Part shown: piece by piece, positions 59,266-64,000 of the stretch
How positions within the stretch are numbered: the first letter of the stretch is position 1
Layout: every line of letters begins with the position of its first letter
Source: Nematopogon swammerdamellus
Lineage: Eukaryota; Arthropoda; Insecta; Lepidoptera; Adelidae
NCBI GenBank assembly: GCA_946902875.1
Contig: OX336340.1
Coordinates: 16,259,566 to 16,323,565, forward strand
DNA length: 64,000 bases
Reading direction: 5' to 3'
Program-made: the position numbers and the translations under genes
Notes under the pieces: generated by a model
The model's database searches: none
What the model was told of the DNA's origin: nothing
What the model saw: only the letters and a program-made list of their open reading frames with translations

Positions 59266-59739
59266 GAGTGGTGGTGAAACAACACTTGGATAGATCAGAA
59301 ATTATTTGAAGAATGTTGGTTTGAAGTACAGACGACATTCTGCCGGATACTCTGGACCATTGATTGGTTATAAAATCAATGCTCTGGACACAATATTATC
59401 TTCATAGACTACCTTCATAATAATACCATATAATGTCTTTGCATAGCAAATCAGGAGTCCCTTTTATGTAATTCTTCCTTCAGGATTCCTGATCATGATC
59501 TGATTGCCCAAGCCGAAACCTAACATTTTCAGAATAAATTTAATTCCAGTCCTTGAAGCGCCATCTCTTAGATACACGGAGAAACGATACAACAACTGTG
59601 CGTCACGTCGTCTCAGAGGACACTATGTGGTTCTACCGGGTTTGCTAGGTGGCGCTGAGTTTTTTTTTTCACGTTGCTATACCCACGCACGCTATACCAA
59701 ATTCGCTGTATGAACCTTTGTGTGATGCCTGCACTGTAG
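59266..59739. other. No recognisable feature
   Basis: No supported exon. Confidence 0.4.
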
Positions 59740-60075
59740 TTTTAATTTATCAATAATAAAAAAAATTATAAGTGTCATGGGCACCTTTCCGACAGCGACT
59801 GCGATGGACGAGATTTTTTACTTTTAGTTGCTGCCGACGACAAGGTGCTCCTGTCGCATCTACGGGGTTTCCCGTAAAAGTTTTTATTTATTTATTTGTA
59901 TTCTTTTTACTATTTCTTGGTAGGACTTTTTGTTTTAGATTTTAATTGTAGTTTTAGTTAGATAGATAGTTTTAATTTGAACTTAAGTATTTACTATATT
60001 TTGAGAGTTTTTCAAGCTCTTGACAATGTTACCCTACTCTTCTTAATTAATAAACTTTATTTTGTCACATTTATT
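59740..60075 (+). mobile_element. Possible retroelement 3' UTR
   Basis: T-rich non-coding sequence after a GC-balanced block, ending TTAATAAACTTTATTTTG (AATAAA at about 60049). Resembles a LINE 3' UTR; no frame retained. Confidence 0.35.
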
Positions 60076-60204
60076 CTGTAGTGAACAGTTAGAAAAAGCA
60101 AAGTCATAAAAAAGTTATCTAGGCACGCTTAGGTACTTATCTGAAACTCTTTTTGAAATAAAAGCTTGGTTGCTTTAACGAGACGGTTGCAGACATGGTT
60201 GCCT

Positions 60205-60371
60205 AGATCCTACAACACTACAACCGACGATGTCAGCACACCTTGGTGAACTAGGTGCCATGTCAATGCTTAATGCTAGGTGCCATGTCAAATACTGAAC
60301 TGGGCGGAAAAGACGAACTATTCACATGGCCGCTTCGATCGACAGTGCTTTCATTCAGTACGGTGGTGCCA
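60205..60371 (-). mobile_element. SINE-B copy interrupted by SINE-A
   Basis: GAACTAGGTGCCATGTCAAT, an internal repeat of TAGGTGCCATGTCAA, then ACTGAACTGGGCGGAAAA and TTCAGTACGGTGGTGCCAA. Homology stops where the SINE-A tail begins, so SINE-A inserted here. Confidence 0.6.
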
Positions 60372-60745
60372 ATCTTTTTTTTTTTATGTAATCCGGTATT
60401 GGTGGCCGAGTTGGAGGGGCTAAAGCGCATGCTCCGAAAAGCCAATATCACCTCCGAGAAGGCAGGTGCCATAACGGAGACTTCCCTGGATTGCTGGCTA
60501 TAGACTAGAGGAGAACACAACCGAGGCTGCTATGCGGCCATCTTACATCCAGAACGGTGGTACCAACCCAGTCGGCTACAATTTGAGCTACAATCTGGAT
60601 GGGTCAAGCAAGCCCTGCAACCTAGTAAGGGAAGGGACCTGGAAGGGGTTATGTGTGAATCCGAACCACGACCAGCCTCAAGGGTCGGACGATCATCCAT
60701 CCAAGTTATGACCGCTCCCGGGTGCGTATAACTTCACGAGTGGAC
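60372..60745 (-). mobile_element. SINE-A with a 5S rRNA-like head
   Basis: The body matches SINE-A at 32749-33187: ATGTAATCCGGTATTGGTGG, CACCTCCGAGAAGG, CAACCCAGTCGGCTACAATT, CCTAGTAAGG and GAAGGGACC. The head differs. On the minus strand at 60737-60688 it reads GAAGTTA, CGGG, GCGGT, then ACTTGGATGGATGATCG. This aligns with the eukaryotic 5S rRNA internal promoter (A box and box C). A B-box-like GGTTCGGATTC follows (60657-60667). It lies about 25 nt from a canoe splice donor, in the sense direction. Confidence 0.75.
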
Positions 60746-60770
60746 ATGTTGTTAAAAGTAAGATACTCAC

Positions 60771-60852
60771 CGCGATGTGGATGCGTCATCACGATGGCGA
60801 GCGGACAGTCGTCGTCCTCCAGGATGTACTCCGAGTTGTCAGCAGTGTTCAC
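60771..60852 (-). CDS. cno: Internal exon of the afadin/canoe orthologue
   Basis: 82-nt minus-strand exon bounded by a TTTCGCAG acceptor (60853-60860) and a GTGAGT donor (60765-60770). It encodes 27 residues plus one base, including NTADNSEYILEDDDCPLAIV and MTHPHR. The ILxDDxCPL core matches, from memory, the end of the second Ras-association domain of afadin, where animals have a conserved LDDDECPL stretch. Afadin/canoe is a scaffold that binds Rap1 and links actin to adherens junctions. Codons are GC-rich at third positions, unlike the surrounding sequence, which supports coding. Flanking exons are not seen: repeats lie on both sides. The SINE-A copy begins about 25 nt beyond the donor. The exon call is strong; the gene name is probable. 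Confidence 0.75.
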
Positions 60853-60985
60853 CTGCGAAACACATTTTAATTAAATCTAAATGAAGCCATTAAAAGTTGA
60901 CCAGAAGCAATTGCTACTTGTGATAAGTATAGTACTAGTGAAAATGTGGAACGCACTCCCTGCTCATCTATTTCCGCCCAATACA

Positions 60986-61287
60986 GTAGTCAACCAGGAG
61001 TTTTGATGTATGGAGACCCATACATTAATTCCTCAGTCAATGAAACTTTGATAATATCTTGGAGTAATGTTCGGAATTACGACTGACAAATAATCCAACA
61101 TTTTTTTTTACGGGAAGTTGGGTATATTCAAAGAAAAGTGAAAATTTAATATAACTCCTATAGACAAATTGCTCCGTCAAAAGTTACTTCGCCATAGGGT
61201 AGGTATTATTTATATGAATAAGTACGTAAATAAATCCAACATTTTTTGTATATGGAAATAGTGAATTAAAAACAAAATGTGTTTTTT
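60986..61287 (+). repeat. Left arm of a long inverted repeat
   Basis: Matches 63583-63874 in inverted orientation. About 275 bp from ACCCATACATTAATTCC to CAAAATGTGTTTTTT look identical base for base. A small indel near the outer end (about 61003-61015) separates the arms before a shared GTAGTCAAC end. Confidence 0.9.
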
Positions 61288-62170
61288 CCGGCATGGAGTT
61301 CTCACACCTAGGTATGGATGGGGGAGTGGCACCCCCATCGTCCAGGTTGAAGTTCCCCGCAAAGAGAGATACCAGTAAGTCGGCTTTCTCCTTTGCGGAG
61401 TGGGCAAGTGAGCCTCCAGGACACTGCAGAGTTCTAGATCGCAGGACACTTCGGGGTCACCCACTAGTCGCACGGTTCGGCGCTGGATTGAGTCCAGAGG
61501 CGCAAGCTGGTATTTGGCAGAGCCATCCCACAGGTGCGAGCAGTACTCCAAGCAGGACCTGATCTGCGATTTATAGAGAAGCAGCTTTTGTTGTGAAGTA
61601 CCGTCGCACCTTATTGAGTACGCCCAGCTTTTTAGAAGCCAGCTTGGCCTTCCCCTCGATATGGCGACGAAAGTTCAGGTCGTGCGACAGTTCGACTCCG
61701 AGGACCCCGAGGTGTTCACTTAATTTAAGCGACGTGCCTTGGAATGAAGGAACCGGTGTGAACGCCGCTCTCTTCGCACTGAACACGCGAACTTGTGTCT
61801 TGGAAGCGTTGAACTCGACCAAATTACTATGGCCCTATTCGGAAATAGAGTCGAGTGTGTGTTCGAGCTCAGACACAAGTCTTCGCCTTTTCTCATCCAC
61901 AACATCCCGACTGGCTGAAGGGTGACTGGTGTAGGATCCGTGTGCCGTACTGTCATCAATGTATGTTGCCCAGAGACAGCATATCATTGATATGCAGAAG
62001 AAACAGCGTGGGTGACAACACAGATCCTTGGGGTACGCCGGCGTTCACTGACATGGCGTCCGACGAGCAACCGTAGTGCACGGTTGCTGAATGAATGCTA
62101 CGCCCATGCAGGAAGTCGGCGAAGAAAAAAGAAACAAGAAACAAGAAACGTAGGCACACACACCGCACAC
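61288..62170 (-). pseudogene. LINE reverse transcriptase remnant
   Basis: Minus-strand pieces in order: HGRSIHS, NAGVPQGSVLSPTLFLLHIN, a YIDD box in place of YADD at about 61955, then VEFNASKTQVRVFSAKRAAF, LGVLGVELSHDLNFRRHIEG, LGVLNKVRRYFTTKAA and CSHLWDGSAKYQLAPLDSIQ. The order is that of a jockey/CR1-like ORF2, same family as 48290-48850. At least two frame breaks and a degraded C-terminus make it non-functional. It lies inside the long inverted repeat. Confidence 0.8.
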
Positions 62171-62194
62171 GTAGGTAGGTAGGTAGGTAGGTAG
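62171..62194. repeat. (GTAG)n microsatellite
   Basis: Six perfect GTAG units next to the tandem array. Confidence 0.9.
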
Positions 62195-62223
62195 CTAGTT
62201 TTAGAGCGGCGGCGGCCTAGTGA

Positions 62224-62560
62224 CCTTGTGACTTACTTACAACAATAGCTGTTCTGCGTTTGAACATAGTACGATCATTGACCCCGTACAATGCAAGCTA
62301 CCTACTGTTACACACAGGTCTAGTTACCTTGTGACTTACTTACAACAAACAGCTGTTCTGCGTTTGGACATACAACGGTCATTGACCCCGTACAATGCAA
62401 GCTACCTACTGTTACACACAGGTCTAGTGACCTTGCGTGACTTACTTACAATAAACAGCTGTTCTGCGTATGAAAATTTCTCGAAAAGTTATGCTAAAAA
62501 CATATAATTTTTTTTTTGCGTAACGTGTTTACTTGAGATGAATAACGAAGCACCTTATAT
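62224..62560. repeat. 103-bp tandem array derived from the long-TIR MITE
   Basis: Units start CCTTGTGACTTACTTACAA at 62224, 62327 and (CCTTGCGTGAC) 62431, so the period is 103-104 bp; the third unit is partial. Each unit matches the interior of 46930-47349 in inverted orientation. After the third unit the sequence continues into the MITE TIR (GCGTAACGTGTTTACTTGAG...CACCTTATATA), giving one end of the MITE only. Confidence 0.85.
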
Positions 62561-63022
62561 AATGTCTTTCAAAATTAGTTAATAGTACGCTAAGAGAGGG
62601 TTCTGTATCGGAAATAGATCACTTTTGAAGAACAAATAATTTTTGTTCGCACAAAAACATTTTTTCTATGTAAAATGTAAAAAAAAAAATTCTTAATCAT
62701 TTCAGTTTCATGCCAGGAACAAAAAAGTCTTCCAACACATAGATCCCTTTCTTTCAGAAATTGTGAAAAACCACAATTTTAGTTTTATTAGTATGGAATA
62801 GAAAGAATTTGATTTTTTTACCAACTTACACGTGTTATGTCATAATGATAATCAAGACTTTTTTGTTACTGTTATGAAACTGAATCGATTAGGCTATAAA
62901 AATCAACCACCTATTTTTTTATTTTATTAAATACATAAAACAACAATATTTTACATTAAAAAAGAAGCCCAAAGTCCAAAAAAATTTATATAGGTTTCCA
63001 CCCCATTTCGTACCCTGCTGCG
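62561..63022. other. No recognisable feature
   Basis: AT-rich. Confidence 0.4.
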
Positions 63023-63176
63023 AACCGGTTAATATTAGAGGTCCAAACCGGTTCTGAACCGGTTTTTAGGCTTCAGGTTCGGGTTTTTTTGAACCGGTTC
63101 GCGACCAAACTGGTTCGCTCGTTAAAAAGGTTCTTCGAACCGGTTCGGAGAACCCGAACCCCATTTCGAACCGGTT
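63023..63176. promoter_or_regulatory. Cluster of six AACCGGTT palindromes
   Basis: AACCGGTT occurs at 63023, 63046, 63057, 63092, 63138 and 63169, several within GAACCGGTTC, with extra near-matches (GGTTCGGG, ACTGGTTCG). AACCGGTT matches the known binding site of the Grainyhead transcription factor. It could equally be a degenerate short tandem repeat. Function is inference. Confidence 0.4.
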
Positions 63177-63214
63177 TTCAGTCCCTGGTTAGCACACACC
63201 GCACGCCAACTTCA

Positions 63215-63330
63215 GCGGCGCGCCAGGGGCGGCGCGGCGCAGCATGGACGCAGAGGAGGGGAAAATGCCGCGTCTCTCGCCTCCCGCGGCCGGCCGCTCC
63301 TCTGCGCACCGCGCCCGTCTTGGCCCGCTT
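63215..63330. promoter_or_regulatory. GC-rich island, possible promoter
   Basis: GGGGCGGCGCGGCGCAGCATGG and CCCGCGGCCGGCCGCTCC words in AT-rich sequence just after the AACCGGTT cluster. (First word core: GCGGCGCGGCGCAGC.) No gene is assigned. Confidence 0.25.
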
Positions 63331-63582
63331 GTTTTTTAAACTTGCCGATGGATTTTTTGTTGGATTCTTTTGCAAATAATTTTCTTCAAAATTCTTAATC
63401 ATAATTGTACAATAAAAACGGACGGAGGAATTTTCCGGAACAGAGTTTCGGTCGTCACCTTGAAAAAAAATGATGCATATAAAAAAGTTGTTGGATTCTT
63501 ATGCTTATTGATGTACATAATAATACTAAGGTATATTCAGATTAAAGAACCGACTGAGCAATTTTGCCGAGAAAAATATAGT

Positions 63583-63874
63583 AAAAAAACACATTTTGTT
63601 TTTAATTCACTATTTCCATATACAAAAAATGTTGGATTTATTTACGTACTTATTCATATAAATAATACCTACCCTATGGCGAAGTAACTTTTGACGGAGC
63701 AATTTGTCTATAGGAGTTATATTAAATTTTCACTTTTCTTTGAATATACCCAACTTCCCGTAAAAAAAAATGTTGGATTATTTGTCAGTCGTAATTCCGA
63801 ACATTACTCCAAGATATTATCAAAGTTTCATTGACTGAGGAATTAATGTATGGGTCCAACTCCTCGTTGACTAC
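63583..63874 (-). repeat. Right arm of a long inverted repeat
   Basis: Inverted, apparently identical copy of 60986-61287 over about 275 bp. The outer end is GTTGACTAC at 63866-63874. No convincing target duplication was found outside the arms. Confidence 0.9.
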
Positions 63875-64000
63875 ATTACAAGTACCGCGTGGTGGTTTAC
63901 AAAAGGGGCGTGAAAAGGTTCCTCTCATACCGACGCGACGGCAGCATTCGAATGTTCATGGGTATCATTATTCGCTTCCTCTTGCGTGTAACGACGCCAC

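Noticed and set aside
1..64000. CRISPR arrays, bacterial operons or endogenous viral genes
   Set aside because: No regular spacer-repeat arrays, no packed gene strings and no viral coding motifs were seen; composition and repeats are those of an insect nuclear genome.

Overview
The window looks like a stretch of a moth or butterfly (Lepidoptera) nuclear genome. It is AT-rich, has no operon-like gene packing, and is crowded with repeat types I associate with Lepidoptera: Helitron-like ends reading CTAGCTTTTGCCCGCGGC, a TTA-flanked MITE starting GGCCCACTTGCACC, LINE 3' ends with short-repeat tails, and tRNA-derived SINEs. This assignment rests on pattern recognition, not a search.

Only one exon of a host gene can be supported: an 82-nt minus-strand exon at 60771-60852. 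It has a good acceptor and donor and a peptide resembling the second Ras-association domain of afadin/canoe. Its neighbouring exons were not found here, so most of the window is probably a long intron or gene-poor flank. GC-rich islands at about 8.8, 27.6, 50.7, 55.2-55.8 and 63.2 kb could be promoters or untranslated first exons; a possible minus-strand first exon ends in a GTAAGT donor near 54.93 kb.

Layout. 0-17 kb: old LINE 3' ends, SINE fragments and Helitron-like copies (9.8, 11.5, 15.3 kb, the last split by a LINE tail). 17.49-21.89 kb: a nearly intact jockey-type non-LTR retrotransposon on the minus strand, with two long open frames, a poly(A) tail, an 11-bp target-site duplication and an 81-bp tandem repeat at its 5' end. 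22-29 kb: MITEs and a TIR element holding a tRNA-like segment. 29.8-35.1 kb: a decayed autonomous Helitron with a Pif1-like helicase, two near-identical Helitron-like copies around a full-length SINE with target duplication, a 190-bp foldback and a 181-bp hairpin MITE. 35-46 kb: mostly unassigned, with scattered fragments. 46.7-53.3 kb: a long-TIR MITE, a perfect 53-nt hairpin, a LINE reverse-transcriptase remnant and a 719-bp hAT element with perfect 8-bp target duplication. 56.2-64 kb: a hAT MITE with perfect 8-bp duplication, LINE fragments, the canoe exon, and two apparently identical ~275-bp inverted arms enclosing a LINE remnant, a 103-bp tandem array and a cluster of AACCGGTT palindromes.

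The most interesting observation is a SINE family (called SINE-A here) whose copies share a body but carry different Pol III heads. The copy at 32749-33187 starts with a tRNA-like head. The copy at 60372-60745 starts with a segment that aligns with the 5S rRNA internal promoter followed by a B-box-like motif. This second copy ends about 25 nt inside the intron next to the canoe exon. A second family (SINE-B) shares parts of the same core.
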